Counted from the stretch's first letter, positions 42,015-51,493 are shown. The stretch is DNA of 64,000 nucleotides from Belnapia arida (GCF_016773205.1 NZ_JAETWB010000019.1:1-64000); one strand, 5' to 3'. The notes: a model not told the origin generated them from the sequence alone. Program-made: numbers and translations.

Positions 42015-43583
42015 TCAGCCCCGTCTGAGGTTCCACAGGAAAGGGTTCGGCCCCTGCAGCACCCCCGTCAGCTCGCGCCGGAAGGCGGTGCGCAGGCGGA
42101 ACAGCCCGGTCGGGGCGAAGGGCACGCTTTCCCAGGCCGCGGCCTGGAGTTCGGCCATGGCCGTGGCCTGCGCCCTGGCATCGGCGGCGCCGATCCAGCT
42201 CTGCACCGCCGCCTCGCTCGCCGCATCGGTCGGCCAGCCGAACCAGGCCCGCTCGCCATGCCCGCGGATGATCGGGCTGACCGCCGGGTTGGCGATGGCG
42301 GCCGCCGGAAAATTGGTGTTGTGCAGGCTCCAGCCGCCCGCCTCGGGCGGCGCCTTGTTGGCGCGGCGGGCGATGATCGTGGCCCAGTCGCTCTCCACCA
42401 GCTCGATGGTGACGCCGAGCCGCCGCATCAGGTCGGCGGTGACGCGGCCCTGCTGGGTAACGGCAGGGAAGTCGCTCGGGTTGACGAGCGCCACCCGCTC
42501 GCCGCGATAGCCGGCCTCGCGCAGCGCCGCCCGCGCCCGCTCCATCGCCGGCTCGCCGCCCAGCGCCGCCGGAAACTCCCGCACCTGCGGCAGCCCGCAG
42601 GGGAAGACGGCATGGCATTCCCGCCAATCCCCGGGCAGGGCGACGGCTGCCATGTAGTCCGCCTGCGCCATCGCCTCGCGCACCGCCCGCCGCACCCGCA
42701 CATCGTTGAAAGGCGCATGCAGGTGGTTGAAGCGCAGGAAGCCGAGGAAGCCGTTCGGGTCGTAGATCTGGGTGGTGACGCCCGGCGCCCGGTCCAGCAC
42801 CGGCACCAGGTCGGGCAGCGGGTACTCGATCCAGTCGATCTCCCCTGTCCGCAGCGCCGCCGCCGCCGTGCCGCCATCCGGAATCCAGATCAGCTCCAGC
42901 CGGTCGAAATGCACGCGCTTGCCGCCGGAGGCCGCTTCCGCCGGCTCGTCGCGCGGGACATAGGCCTCGTTCCGAACATAAGCCGCCTTCGCGCCCTGGC
43001 TGAATTCATCGGCCAGGAAGCGCCAGGGCCCGCTGCCAACCATCTCGGTGATCGGCTTGTCGGCCGGCGTCGCCGCCAGCCGCTCCGGCATGATGAAGGC
43101 GGGGCTCGCCGCCGGCTTGGCCAGCGCGTCGAGCAGTGCGGGGAAGGGCCGGTGCAGGCGGATCAGCAGCGTCCGGTCATCCGGCGCCGCCCACTCGGCC
43201 ACCGCCGCCGCCAGCACCTGTCCGAAGCCGTCCCGCACCGCCCAGCGCCTGAGCGAGGCGATACAGTCCCGCGCCCGCACCGGCTCCCCGTCATGGAAGC
43301 GTAGGCCCTCGCGCAGGCGGATGGTCCAGGCCAGCCCATCGGCCGAGACTTCGTGCCCCGCCGCCATCTGCGGCCGCGGGCGGAGCGCGCTGTCGCAGCC
43401 ATAGAGGGTGTCGAAGACGCAGTAGCCATGCGTCGTGGCGATCGTGGTCGGGTTGAATATTGGGTCGAGCACCGCCGGCGCCGCCTGCGGCATGAAGCGC
43501 AAGCTCCGCGCCCGGCTCCCCTGGGCGAGCGCCGGTCCCGCCAGGACCAGCCCCGCTCCCTGCAACACCTGCCTCCGCCGCAT
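42015..43583 (-). CDS. Peptide-type ABC binding protein (SBP family 5), orphan paralogue
   Basis: The 522-residue solute-binding protein has signal peptide MRRRQVLQGAGLVLAGPALA and the same landmarks as the gene at 26024: VFDTLYGCDSALRPRPQMA, LRFHDGEPVRARD, ITEMVGSGPWRF and FLRFNHLHAPFNDVRVRRAV. Again no transport partners are nearby. ATG at 43583 is chosen; the open frame upstream runs antiparallel to the exporter gene. The two paralogues may share a permease encoded elsewhere. Confidence 0.9.
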   Translation of the reverse strand: MRRRQVLQGAGLVLAGPALAQGSRARSLRFMPQAAPAVLDPIFNPTTIATTHGYCVFDTLYGCDSALRPRPQMAAGHEVSADGLAWTIRLREGLRFHDGEPVRARDCIASLRRWAVRDGFGQVLAAAVAEWAAPDDRTLLIRLHRPFPALLDALAKPAASPAFIMPERLAATPADKPITEMVGSGPWRFLADEFSQGAKAAYVRNEAYVPRDEPAEAASGGKRVHFDRLELIWIPDGGTAAAALRTGEIDWIEYPLPDLVPVLDRAPGVTTQIYDPNGFLGFLRFNHLHAPFNDVRVRRAVREAMAQADYMAAVALPGDWRECHAVFPCGLPQVREFPAALGGEPAMERARAALREAGYRGERVALVNPSDFPAVTQQGRVTADLMRRLGVTIELVESDWATIIARRANKAPPEAGGWSLHNTNFPAAAIANPAVSPIIRGHGERAWFGWPTDAASEAAVQSWIGAADARAQATAMAELQAAAWESVPFAPTGLFRLRTAFRRELTGVLQGPNPFLWNLRRG

Positions 43584-43798
43584 CGCTGCCTCCCTTGCGC
43601 CTGCCGGATAGGCCAGGGGCGCCGCCGGCGGAAGGGGCTCCGGGCGATGCCCGGCACCATGTGGCCATTTGCGATGCCCCTGCGCACGCTGGAAGCGGCG
43701 GCGGCACCGGCGTAGCGAGCTTGAGCCCGTCCCGGGCGGCCACGGCCATGTCACCGCCTGCTGCTCGCGGTGCGGGCGATCGGGCCGGTGTATCCGTC

Positions 43799-44986
43799 CT
43801 ACTTCGCCGGCACGCGCCGCAAGGCGATGCGGAAGGCAAGCTGCGCGACGAGGCTCGCCCCCGCCAGCACCGCGGCGGCGGCAAGCGCCGGGTCCCGCCC
43901 CAGCCCGGCCAGGGCCGTGCAGAGCGCGCCGACGCCCATCTGCGCGAAACCGTAGAGGCCGGAGGCGGAGCCGATCACCTTCGGGTTGACGCTCACCGCC
44001 CGTGCCAGCGCCGCCGGGCTCGCCATGCCGATGCCGAGGGTGAAGACGAGCATCAGCCCGAGCATCGGCACGAGGCCGAGCCGCCCCGCCAGCACCATCC
44101 CGAGGAAGCCGAGCGCCGCCGCGCCGCTCAGCGCATTCGCCCCGAGCAGCAGCCGCTCCGTGCCGAAGCGCGCCGCCAGCCGTCCGGTCATCAGGTTGCC
44201 TGCGGCCATGCCGAGGATGATGAGGCCGAGGCAGAGCCCCACCTCCTGCGGCGGCCGGTGCAACTCCCCGGTCAGGATGAAGGGCGCCGCGGCGACGAAG
44301 GCGTAGAAGGAGGTCGTCGCGCAGCCCCCGCCGATGGCGAGGCCGAGGAAGGCGCGCGAGCCGACCAGCGCCCGGTACTCGCGCCCCAGCAGGCGTGGGT
44401 TCACTGGCCCGGCGCGCCCGCCCGTCTCTGGCAGCAGCCGCCAGCAGAGGGCGATGCCGAGCGCCCCCATCGCGGCCAGCAGCAGGAAGATCGCCCGCCA
44501 GCCGAGCGTCGCCGCCATCGCCCCGCCAAGCACCGGCGCCAGCCCCGGACCGACCAGCATCATCAGCGTCAGCAGGGCGAGGCGCCGCACCGTCTCCTCC
44601 GGCCCGGCCGTGTCGCGCACCATGGCCCGGCCCAGCACCAGCCCGGCGCAGCCGCCGAGCGCCTGGAAGAGCCGCGCCACCACCAGCGCCCCGGCATTCG
44701 GCGCCAGCGCCGCCGCCAGCCCGGCCAGCGCGTAGATCGTGAGCCCCGCCATCAGCATTGGCCGCCGCCCCAGCGCATCGGCCAGTGGCCCATAGGCGAG
44801 CTGCCCGAAGGCGAGGCCGAGGATGTAGAGGCTGATGGTCATCTGCATCGCGCCGAGCCCGGCGCCGAGGTCGCGCCCCGCCTCGGGCAGGGCGGGCACG
44901 AAGATATGCATCGCCATCGTGCCGCTGAGGGTGATGAAGGCCAGCAGCCAGAGGGGCGGTCGCTTCGGCTGCACGGTCTCGGCCAT
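43799..44986 (-). CDS. Bcr/CflA-family MFS exporter
   Basis: The 395-residue, 12-segment membrane protein has TMAMHIFVPALPEAGRDLGA, LAYGPLADALGRRPMLMAG (motif A) and RLFQALGGCAGLVLGRAMVRD. It is homologous to the exporter at 31299 but clearly diverged. Substrate unknown. It follows the TonB-dependent receptor with 31 bases between them, in the same direction. Confidence 0.9.
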   Translation of the reverse strand: MAETVQPKRPPLWLLAFITLSGTMAMHIFVPALPEAGRDLGAGLGAMQMTISLYILGLAFGQLAYGPLADALGRRPMLMAGLTIYALAGLAAALAPNAGALVVARLFQALGGCAGLVLGRAMVRDTAGPEETVRRLALLTLMMLVGPGLAPVLGGAMAATLGWRAIFLLLAAMGALGIALCWRLLPETGGRAGPVNPRLLGREYRALVGSRAFLGLAIGGGCATTSFYAFVAAAPFILTGELHRPPQEVGLCLGLIILGMAAGNLMTGRLAARFGTERLLLGANALSGAAALGFLGMVLAGRLGLVPMLGLMLVFTLGIGMASPAALARAVSVNPKVIGSASGLYGFAQMGVGALCTALAGLGRDPALAAAAVLAGASLVAQLAFRIALRRVPAK

Positions 44987-45017
44987 GGGGGAGCCTACCC
45001 CCCACCCGCCGCTGCCG

Positions 45018-47123
45018 CTAGAAGTTGCGGCTCAGACCGGCGAAGACGCCCCGCCGCACCCCGTATTGCGCCGCGCCGAGCCCGATGCCCGTGCCGTCGC
45101 GCAACTGGTAGATCGAGTCGAAGACGTTGATGAGGTCGATCCGCGCCGTCCACCGCCCGCGATCCGGCCCGGTGAATTCCTGGCTCAGTCCGAGATTGAA
45201 GGTCGCATAGGGATCGACCTTCTCCGTCGCCGCGAAGCCCCGCCGCAGCCCGCTGCCATAGAGCATCGATGCGGAGAGCCGCCCACCTTCCCAGGCATTC
45301 CAGATTGCCCCGGCCGAGCCGGTGATGAGCTGGTCGTGGTCGGTGCGCACATACTTGCCGGCGATATAGGCCAGCTCATCCGGCTCGATGGCGAATTGCC
45401 CCGAGCGCAGGTCGCGTCCGACGGAGCGGCTCAAGGCCAGGTTGGCATAGGCCAGCCAGCGGTCGCCGCGCCAGTTGCCGGAGAACTCCACGCCATAGAC
45501 GCGGCCCAGGCGGAAGTTGAAGGGCGTGAAGATCGGTGCCGCGCCGAACTGGCCGAAATCCAGCAGGTCGCGGACGGATTTGTAGTAGGCATCGACGCCG
45601 AGCGTCAGCCGCGGCCCGATGCGCTGCGAGATGCCGACATCGAAGCGATGGGCGCGCTCCGGCCGGGCGAGGCCGTTCTCCAGGCTGAAGGGCGCCGCCG
45701 TCGTGCCCTCGTACCGGGCGATGGAGCCGGCCTGCACCAGCTCGAATTGCGGCGGGGTGAAGGTGCGCGCATAGCCGGCGTGGATGGTCGTCGTGTCGCC
45801 CGGCTTCCAGACCAAGTTGACGCGCGGCGAGAGCTGCCCGGCGGTGACGAACTGCACCATCTGGTCCCAGCGGACGCCGACATTGAGCGTCAGCCGCGGC
45901 GTGATCCGCCACTCGTCCTGCACATAGCCGCCATAGAGCCAGCCGGTGCGCCCGTAGCGGTCGCCGATGGTGAAGGGATCGTCCACCGGCGCGCCATCGG
46001 CATCGAGGGGCAGGGCGGTGGTGCTGCTGCGGAACCGGGCGCGCTCGCCCTGCGCCTGGACGCCGATGCGGATGGTGTGGTTGGCTGCGACGCGCCAGGC
46101 CGCATCGCCCTGCACGCCCATCGCCATGCTGGCGCGGAAGACATCGGCCGCGCTGCCGTTGAACACCGTCTCGCCCACCGTGCTCGGCACGTAGTGGATG
46201 GAGGAATAGCGCACGAACGGCGCGATCTGGACATCGACATCGCCATAGGATTTCTGCAAGGCGGCGACGCCGTACCAGTTGCGCTCCCATTGCCGCGCGC
46301 GCAGATCGGCGCTGTCGAAGTCGAAGTCGGAGGCGCCGAAGGCGGTGAAGGCGGGCTCCTGCCCCCGCGTCACCGGAATGCGGAAGCGGCTCAGCGAGGT
46401 CCCGGCGATGAGCGAGAGCCGCGTGGTGTCGTCGAGCTGCCGCGCCGCATAGGCGACGCCGCGGGTCTGCTGCGTGTTGCCGTTGATGGCACGCCAGGAG
46501 CTGGTCGGGTTGTCGATGCCCTGGTCGCTGCGCAGGAAGCTCCCGGTGACGAAGACATCCCACGGCCCGACGAGGCCCGCCCAGCTCGCATGCGGCTGGA
46601 TCGTGCCGCGCGCCCCGCCATAGACGCCGATGCTGCCGCCCGGATCGAGCGCGCCCGTCCGCGTCTCGAGGTCGATCACCGCATTGGTACGGAAGCCGAA
46701 TTGCGCCGGCAGGGCGCCGGTCAGGACGGAGACGCTGCGCAGCGACCGCGCATCGAAGACCTGGGCGAAGCCGCTGATGCCCTCCGGCAGCTGCACCCCG
46801 TTCAGCCGGTATTGCAGGTTGCGGTGCTCGCCGCGGATGTGGATGTCGCCGAGACCGTCCTGCACCACCCCCGGCGTCTGCAGCAGGATCTGGTTGAGCG
46901 GCTGGTTCGCCCCGCCCGGCAGGCCTTCAATGGTCTCCCGGTCTACCGTCACCTCGCGCGCGCCGAAGCGGGCGAGGATGCCCTGCCGCGCGGCGGCGGC
47001 GCGCTGCGCCTCCACCACCATCTCCGGCAGCACTGCCACGGGCGCCTCCTGCGCCAGGGCAGGCCCGGGCGCAGGCCAGGGGGCAAGGCAAGGGGCGAGC
47101 AGCAGCGCCAGAGATCGTCTCAT
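45018..47123 (-). CDS. TonB-dependent outer-membrane receptor
   Basis: The 701-residue receptor has a signal peptide ending ALAQ and a plug domain (ETIEGLPGGANQPLNQILLQ, GDIHIRGEHRNLQYRLNGVQ). A beta-barrel follows, with GGYVQDEWRITPRLTLNVGVRWD and a C-terminal aromatic end GLSRNF. It imports a metal chelate, cofactor or other nutrient using TonB energy. A Zur-like palindrome 11 bases upstream suggests a zinc role (ZnuD-like), which is inferred from the site only. Confidence 0.92.
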   Translation of the reverse strand: MRRSLALLLAPCLAPWPAPGPALAQEAPVAVLPEMVVEAQRAAAARQGILARFGAREVTVDRETIEGLPGGANQPLNQILLQTPGVVQDGLGDIHIRGEHRNLQYRLNGVQLPEGISGFAQVFDARSLRSVSVLTGALPAQFGFRTNAVIDLETRTGALDPGGSIGVYGGARGTIQPHASWAGLVGPWDVFVTGSFLRSDQGIDNPTSSWRAINGNTQQTRGVAYAARQLDDTTRLSLIAGTSLSRFRIPVTRGQEPAFTAFGASDFDFDSADLRARQWERNWYGVAALQKSYGDVDVQIAPFVRYSSIHYVPSTVGETVFNGSAADVFRASMAMGVQGDAAWRVAANHTIRIGVQAQGERARFRSSTTALPLDADGAPVDDPFTIGDRYGRTGWLYGGYVQDEWRITPRLTLNVGVRWDQMVQFVTAGQLSPRVNLVWKPGDTTTIHAGYARTFTPPQFELVQAGSIARYEGTTAAPFSLENGLARPERAHRFDVGISQRIGPRLTLGVDAYYKSVRDLLDFGQFGAAPIFTPFNFRLGRVYGVEFSGNWRGDRWLAYANLALSRSVGRDLRSGQFAIEPDELAYIAGKYVRTDHDQLITGSAGAIWNAWEGGRLSASMLYGSGLRRGFAATEKVDPYATFNLGLSQEFTGPDRGRWTARIDLINVFDSIYQLRDGTGIGLGAAQYGVRRGVFAGLSRNF

Positions 47124-47404
47124 ACAGATACGTTATGTTATAACATCCCTTGCCGCAAGCCGCTCAAGCGAAGAGAACGCGAGTGCCGTCCGCGCCGCCC
47201 CTGCTGGTGAAGGTTGAAGGCCGCCCCACCACCATCGGCGCGGTAGTTGCCGGCATCGTCCAGCCCGTCATGGGCGAGGCTGTCGGTAAGCAGCAGCAGC
47301 CGCCGCTGCGACAAGGCGGGACCCCGAGAAGGATACTGGGGTTGGGCGTGCTCAGCCGGAATGAGGTAAGCCGGAATCAACGCCTCATCGGTGAAAAGAG
47401 ACTG
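47124..47404. other. Upstream region of the TonB-dependent receptor
   Basis: This 281-base gap lies between the receptor start and the next minus-strand gene. It holds the palindrome at 47135-47146. A minus-strand frame of 80 codons (47138-47380) has no ribosome-binding site and overlaps the palindrome, so I do not call it. No riboswitch signature is seen. Confidence 0.5.
47135..47146. promoter_or_regulatory. Zur-like operator before the TonB-dependent receptor
   Basis: ATGTTATAACAT is a perfect 12-bp palindrome flanked by GTT on one side (GTTATGTTATAACAT). It closely resembles the proteobacterial Zur core ATGTTATAACAT. On the minus strand it lies 11 bases before the receptor start codon and contains TTATAA, a possible -10 element, so a bound repressor would block transcription. 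Confidence 0.6.
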
Positions 47405-48148
47405 CTAATCTCTTCGAGACATTTCCCCAAGCCGGAAGAGCCGTCCCCAGCCCGCCAGCCTTCCCGTCGGCGACCCCGCCGCCCGCAAGGCTCCCCAGAG
47501 CGCGACGGCGATGCTGTCCAGTACCGGGATTCCCGTCTCCGCCTCCAGCGCCGCCACCGCCCCGGCGCCGCGGAAATTGGTGCAGTGGATGGCGATCGCC
47601 TCCGGCCCGGCCTGCGCCACCTCCCGCACCAGCCGCGCGACCAGCGCCTCCGGGTGGTCCGCGAAGCTGAAATTGCCCGGATCCTCCAGATGCCGCTCCG
47701 CCACCACATCGAGGCCAGCCGTTGCCCAGCGGGCGACGATCGCCTCCTGCACGGTGCCGAGATAGGGCGTCACCAGCCCCAGCCGCCGCGCCCCGAGCAG
47801 CGCCAGCGCCTCCATCAGCGCCAGCGTCGCCGTCACCGCCGGGATGCCGGTTGCGCGGGTGATGACCTCGCAAATCGCCCGGTCTTGCTCCAGCCCCAGC
47901 CAAGCGCCGGAGGTGCCGTTCCAGCAGATCGCATGCACCTTGGCATCCGCCAGCAGCCCTGCCGCCTCCAGCATCGGCCCGGTGTCGAACTGCCCCCGCG
48001 ATCCGGCGCCGAGATCGATCGCCACTACCCGGATCCGGGCGAAATGCGCCGTTACCCCCGGCAGCCCGGCGAGCATCGCCGCCGTCACCGGCTCCAGCAC
48101 GGTGTTGGAGGAGGGGGTGAGCATGCCAAGGCGGATCGGGGCGTCCAT
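47405..48148 (-). CDS. Asp/Glu racemase or maleate isomerase family protein
   Basis: The 247-residue enzyme has two catalytic-type cysteines in ICWNGTSGAW and IHCTNFRGAG and the N-terminal LGMLTPSSNTVLEPV typical of maleate cis-trans isomerase and arylmalonate decarboxylase relatives. It should act on a dicarboxylate or amino acid by cysteine-based proton transfer. ATG at 48148 is used; the longer frame upstream is antisense to the rhodanese gene. Confidence 0.87.
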   Translation of the reverse strand: MDAPIRLGMLTPSSNTVLEPVTAAMLAGLPGVTAHFARIRVVAIDLGAGSRGQFDTGPMLEAAGLLADAKVHAICWNGTSGAWLGLEQDRAICEVITRATGIPAVTATLALMEALALLGARRLGLVTPYLGTVQEAIVARWATAGLDVVAERHLEDPGNFSFADHPEALVARLVREVAQAGPEAIAIHCTNFRGAGAVAALEAETGIPVLDSIAVALWGALRAAGSPTGRLAGWGRLFRLGEMSRRD

Positions 48149-48256
48149 GCCGGAATGGTCGGACCTCGGGCCGGGCCGGTCAACCGGAAAGCCGGATTGC
48201 CCTCCGCCGGCAGGCCGCCCATGCTCCGCCCGAACCCCGTGCAGAGGAGACGCCGC

Positions 48257-48673
48257 ATGCCCGGTGTGCCCGATATCCGCCCCCGCGACACCTGGGAGGC
48301 GCTGGTCCAGGACCCCGCCACCATTCTCATCGATGTCCGCACCGACGCGGAATGGAATTTCGTCGGCTTGCCGGACATCACCGAGACGGGCAAGCAGCTC
48401 CTGCTCATCCCCTGGCAGGTCTATCCCTCCATGCAGGTGAACGGCGCCTTCGCCGAGCAGATGCGCAAGGCCGGGCTGACGGCGGAGAACCGCCTCTACT
48501 TCATCTGCCGCTCCGGCGTCCGCAGCCTCGCCGCCGGGCAGGCTGCGCAGAGCATGGGCTTCCCGCATGCCTTCAACGTGGCCGACGGCTTCGAGGGCCC
48601 GCCCGACGAGGAGGGCCATCGCGGCCAACTCGCCGGCTGGAAGGCCGAAGGCCTGCCCTGGCGGCAACGATAA
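48257..48673 (+). CDS. Rhodanese-like sulfurtransferase
   Basis: The 138-residue single rhodanese domain has TILIDVRTDAEWNFVGLPD, the active-site loop FICRSGVRSLAAG (catalytic Cys) and a C-terminal FEGPPDEEGHRG with GWKAEGLPW. It should transfer sulfane sulfur. AGAGGAG lies seven bases before the ATG at 48257. The DUF3237 gene follows 13 bases later. Confidence 0.92.
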   Translation: MPGVPDIRPRDTWEALVQDPATILIDVRTDAEWNFVGLPDITETGKQLLLIPWQVYPSMQVNGAFAEQMRKAGLTAENRLYFICRSGVRSLAAGQAAQSMGFPHAFNVADGFEGPPDEEGHRGQLAGWKAEGLPWRQR

Positions 48674-48686
48674 GGAGGACAAGGCC

Positions 48687-49154
48687 ATGACACCCCTGCC
48701 ACTGATGGGCGAATTCCTCTTCCGCGCCACCCTCACGGTCGGCGCGCCCCAGCCCGTGGGCGCGACACGGACCGGCGACCTCCGCATCGTCCCCGTCACC
48801 GGCGGCCGCATCGAAGGCCCGGCGCTGACCGGCGAGATCCTCCCCGGCACCGCCGCCGACTGGCTGCGCGTCGACCCGGACGGCACGGCGCATATGGATG
48901 TGCGGCTGACCGTCAAGTCCGCCGAAGGCCACCACATCTTCATGCATTACAGCGGCATCCGCACCGCGGCGCCCGAGGTGCTGGCGCGGCTGAATGCCGG
49001 CGAGGCGGTGGACCCGGCCGAGTACTACTTCCGCACCGCCATCCGCTTCGAGACCGGCGCCGCGCCGCTGGCCTGGCTGAACCGGATCCTCGCCATCGGC
49101 ATCGGCCAGCGGCCGCCGAGCGGGCCGACCTACGATGTCTATGCCGTGAAGTAG
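48687..49154 (+). CDS. DUF3237 family protein
   Basis: The 155-residue protein shows the DUF3237 pattern: LMGEFLFRATLTVGAPQPVG, GDLRIVPVTGGRIEGP, LTGEILPGTAADWLRVDPDG and AEYYFRTAIRFETGA. It is a beta-barrel-like family of unknown function, often near catabolic genes. AAGGAGG lies eight bases before the ATG. It is likely in an operon with the rhodanese. Confidence 0.9.
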   Translation: MTPLPLMGEFLFRATLTVGAPQPVGATRTGDLRIVPVTGGRIEGPALTGEILPGTAADWLRVDPDGTAHMDVRLTVKSAEGHHIFMHYSGIRTAAPEVLARLNAGEAVDPAEYYFRTAIRFETGAAPLAWLNRILAIGIGQRPPSGPTYDVYAVK

Positions 49155-49224
49155 ATGACCGCCGCGCCGGTTGCGCCGGTGCATCGTCCTTGCTCTCTTG
49201 GCCGGACCAATAGGGGGCGGAAGG

Positions 49225-50058
49225 ATGCGGTTCTGGCTTGGATGGGGCTTGGCCCTGCTGCTTGGCGGCCAGGCCCTGGCCCAGGAGGCCGCCCTGCTGG
49301 AGCGCGGCCGCTACCTGGTCGAGGGGATTGCCGCCTGCGGCAACTGCCATACGCCGAAGGGCCCGTCCGGCGATGTGCCGGGCATGGCGCTGGCCGGCGG
49401 CCTGGTCATCGAAGAGCCAGGGCTGTTCCGCGCCGTCGCCTCCAACATCACGCCCGACCCCGAGACCGGCATCGGCCGCTGGACCGATGCGCAGATCGCA
49501 CTCGCCATCCGCGAGGGGCGGCGGCCGGATGGCAGCCTGATCGGCCCGCCTATGCCAATCGAGCTCTATCGCGGCATCGCCGACCGCGACCTCGCCGCCA
49601 TGGTCGCCTATCTCCGCAGCGTGCCGCCGGTGCGGAACGCGACGGGGAGGTCGAGCTTCCAGATCCCGCTGCCGCCCTCCTACGGGCCGCCGGTCGGGAC
49701 GGTGGCGATGCCGGCCGACAACCCGGTCTCCCGCGGCGCCTATCTCGCCGGGCCCCTCGGGCACTGCATCGAATGCCATAGCCCGGTCGGTCCCGACGGG
49801 CGGCGCGACTGGAGCCGGGCGGGCGCCGGCGGCCCGCCGATGGCCTCGCCGCTGGGGCAGGTCGTGCCGCGCGACATCACCCCGAGGGCCATCGGCGACT
49901 GGACCGAGGCGCAGATCTTCCGCGCCATCACGCAGGGCATCTCCGCCGACGGCCACCAGCTCAACCCGCCGATGGCCTATGGCTACTATGCGCGCGTCAG
50001 CCCCGACGACCTGTCGGACATCGTGGCTTATCTGCGGGCCCTGCCCAGTGGGCCTTAG
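49225..50058 (+). CDS. Diheme c-type cytochrome
   Basis: The 277-residue exported protein has signal peptide MRFWLGWGLALLLGGQALAQ and two haem sites, CGNCH (Cys38, Cys41, His42) and CIECH (Cys181, Cys184, His185). Each is followed by an ITP-x-GIG-W-D- or ITPRAIGDW-type segment and conserved Met residues. This is the twofold c-type cytochrome arrangement seen in the cytochrome subunits of alcohol and aldehyde dehydrogenases, here with two rather than three haems. It depends on the Ccm machinery encoded at 14-18 kb. An in-frame TTG at 49171 is possible but less likely. Confidence 0.9.
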   Translation: MRFWLGWGLALLLGGQALAQEAALLERGRYLVEGIAACGNCHTPKGPSGDVPGMALAGGLVIEEPGLFRAVASNITPDPETGIGRWTDAQIALAIREGRRPDGSLIGPPMPIELYRGIADRDLAAMVAYLRSVPPVRNATGRSSFQIPLPPSYGPPVGTVAMPADNPVSRGAYLAGPLGHCIECHSPVGPDGRRDWSRAGAGGPPMASPLGQVVPRDITPRAIGDWTEAQIFRAITQGISADGHQLNPPMAYGYYARVSPDDLSDIVAYLRALPSGP

Positions 50059-50128
50059 TCATCTGTCCTTGAAGCTCATGGGCGCCGCCCACGAACGGAC
50101 GGGATGAGCAGGCGGCTGACGGCGAGGA

Positions 50129-50809
50129 CTACCGCCGCCCGGCCATCTGCCGGTTCTCCAGCCGCGAGAGCAGCCGCACCACCGGCCAGAGCAGGATGAA
50201 GTAGATCACCGCCGCGGCCATGATCGGCGTCGCGTTGTAGGTCACGCTCTGCGCCTGCCGCGCCTGGAAGAGCAGTTCCGGCAGCGCCACCACCGAGGCG
50301 ATGGAGGTGAGCTTCACCACCTCCAGCGTGTTGGAGATGAGGTCCGGCAGCACGTTCCGCACCGCCTGCGGCAGCACCACATGCGCCATCGCCTGCGCCG
50401 CGGTGAGGCCGGTGCAGCGCGCCGCCTCCACCTGCCCGCGCGGCACGCTTTCGATGCCGGCGCGGAGGATCTCGCCGTAATAGGCGCCGGTATTGAGGAA
50501 GAAGCCGATGGCCACCGCCGTCAGCGCCGTGACCTCGAGCCCGGCGAAGGGCAGACCGGCATAGACGAAGACCAGCAGCACCAGCGGCGGCAGCGAGCGG
50601 AACAGGTCGACCCAGGCGATCAGCGGCCAGCGCACCCACCGGCTGTGCACCGTGCCGAGCAGGGCGAGGATCAGCCCGCCGAGGAAGCCGAGCGGCACCA
50701 CCACGACCGAGAGCAGCAGCGTGTTGAGAAGCCCCGCCCAGAGGATCGGCCAGGCCTGCTGCAATATCTCGAGCGAGAAGAAGGCCTGGAGGAACTCATC
50801 GAAGGACAT
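50129..50809 (-). CDS. Polar amino acid ABC permease
   Basis: The 226-residue HisM/GlnP-type permease has WVDLFRSLPPLVLLVFVYAGLP, GFFLNTGAYYGEILRAGIES and the EAA loop (CTGLTAAQAMAHVVLPQAVR). It pairs with the permease encoded just upstream to form the membrane channel. It is last of a four-gene importer operon. Confidence 0.93.
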   Translation of the reverse strand: MSFDEFLQAFFSLEILQQAWPILWAGLLNTLLLSVVVVPLGFLGGLILALLGTVHSRWVRWPLIAWVDLFRSLPPLVLLVFVYAGLPFAGLEVTALTAVAIGFFLNTGAYYGEILRAGIESVPRGQVEAARCTGLTAAQAMAHVVLPQAVRNVLPDLISNTLEVVKLTSIASVVALPELLFQARQAQSVTYNATPIMAAAVIYFILLWPVVRLLSRLENRQMAGRR

Positions 50810-50812
50810 GGC

Positions 50813-51493
50813 TCAACGCTTCCAGGCGAAGCGCGTCTCGACCCAGCGGCCGAGGATCACGACGGGCAGGAACAGCACGAGATAGGCGACCGCCCCGAGC
50901 GTCAGCGGCGTCGGGTTGAAGCTGAAGGAGACGCCCGCCTGCGCCGCGCCCAGGATTTCCTGCACCGCGACGACGGAGGCCAGCGCCGTCCCCTTGGTGA
51001 TGGCGATGGTGCGGTTGGTCAGCGGCGGGATCACCATTCGCACCGCCTGCGGCAGCACGACCAGGGTGAAGGTGTCGAGGAAGCCGAGCCCCGTGCTCCG
51101 CGCCGCTTCCCATTGGCCCTTGGGCACGGCGGTGATGCCGGCCCAGAAGATTTCCTCGGTGAAGGCCATCAGCACCAGCGAGAGCGCCAGCCAGGCCGCC
51201 GCGAAGCCGGAGAGCGAGAGCCCCGCCGCGGGAAGCCCGAAATAGAGCAGCGCGATGATGACCAGCGGCGGCAGCGCCCGGAACAGGTCCACGACGAAGA
51301 TGATCGCCCAGTTCAGCACCCGGATGCCCAGGCTGCGCAGCACCGCCAGCGCCAGCCCCGCCGCAACCCCGGCCAGGATGATGCAGGCGGCGAGCAGGAT
51401 GGTGAGCCAGAAGCCCTCGATGATCTTCGGCAGGTATTCGGCGGCCACGCGCGCGTTGAAGAAGCTGTCGAGGAAGCGGTCCCAATTGGTCAC
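50813..51493 (-). CDS. Polar amino acid ABC permease
   Basis: The 226-residue permease is homologous to its neighbour: FVVDLFRALPPLVIIALLYFG, FTEEIFWAGITAVPKGQWEA and the EAA loop with GFLDTFTLVVLPQAVRM. GTG start at 51493, three bases after the ATPase stop. It forms a heterodimer with the other permease. Confidence 0.93.
   Translation of the reverse strand: MTNWDRFLDSFFNARVAAEYLPKIIEGFWLTILLAACIILAGVAAGLALAVLRSLGIRVLNWAIIFVVDLFRALPPLVIIALLYFGLPAAGLSLSGFAAAWLALSLVLMAFTEEIFWAGITAVPKGQWEAARSTGLGFLDTFTLVVLPQAVRMVIPPLTNRTIAITKGTALASVVAVQEILGAAQAGVSFSFNPTPLTLGAVAYLVLFLPVVILGRWVETRFAWKR

Noticed and set aside
47138-47380. 80-codon minus-strand frame upstream of the TonB-dependent receptor
   Set aside because: Overlaps the Zur-like palindrome, lacks a ribosome-binding site and shows no recognisable pattern; possible but unsupported.
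47147-47404. Cobalamin riboswitch upstream of the TonB-dependent receptor
   Set aside because: I looked for the B12-box and related conserved segments on the minus strand and did not find them.
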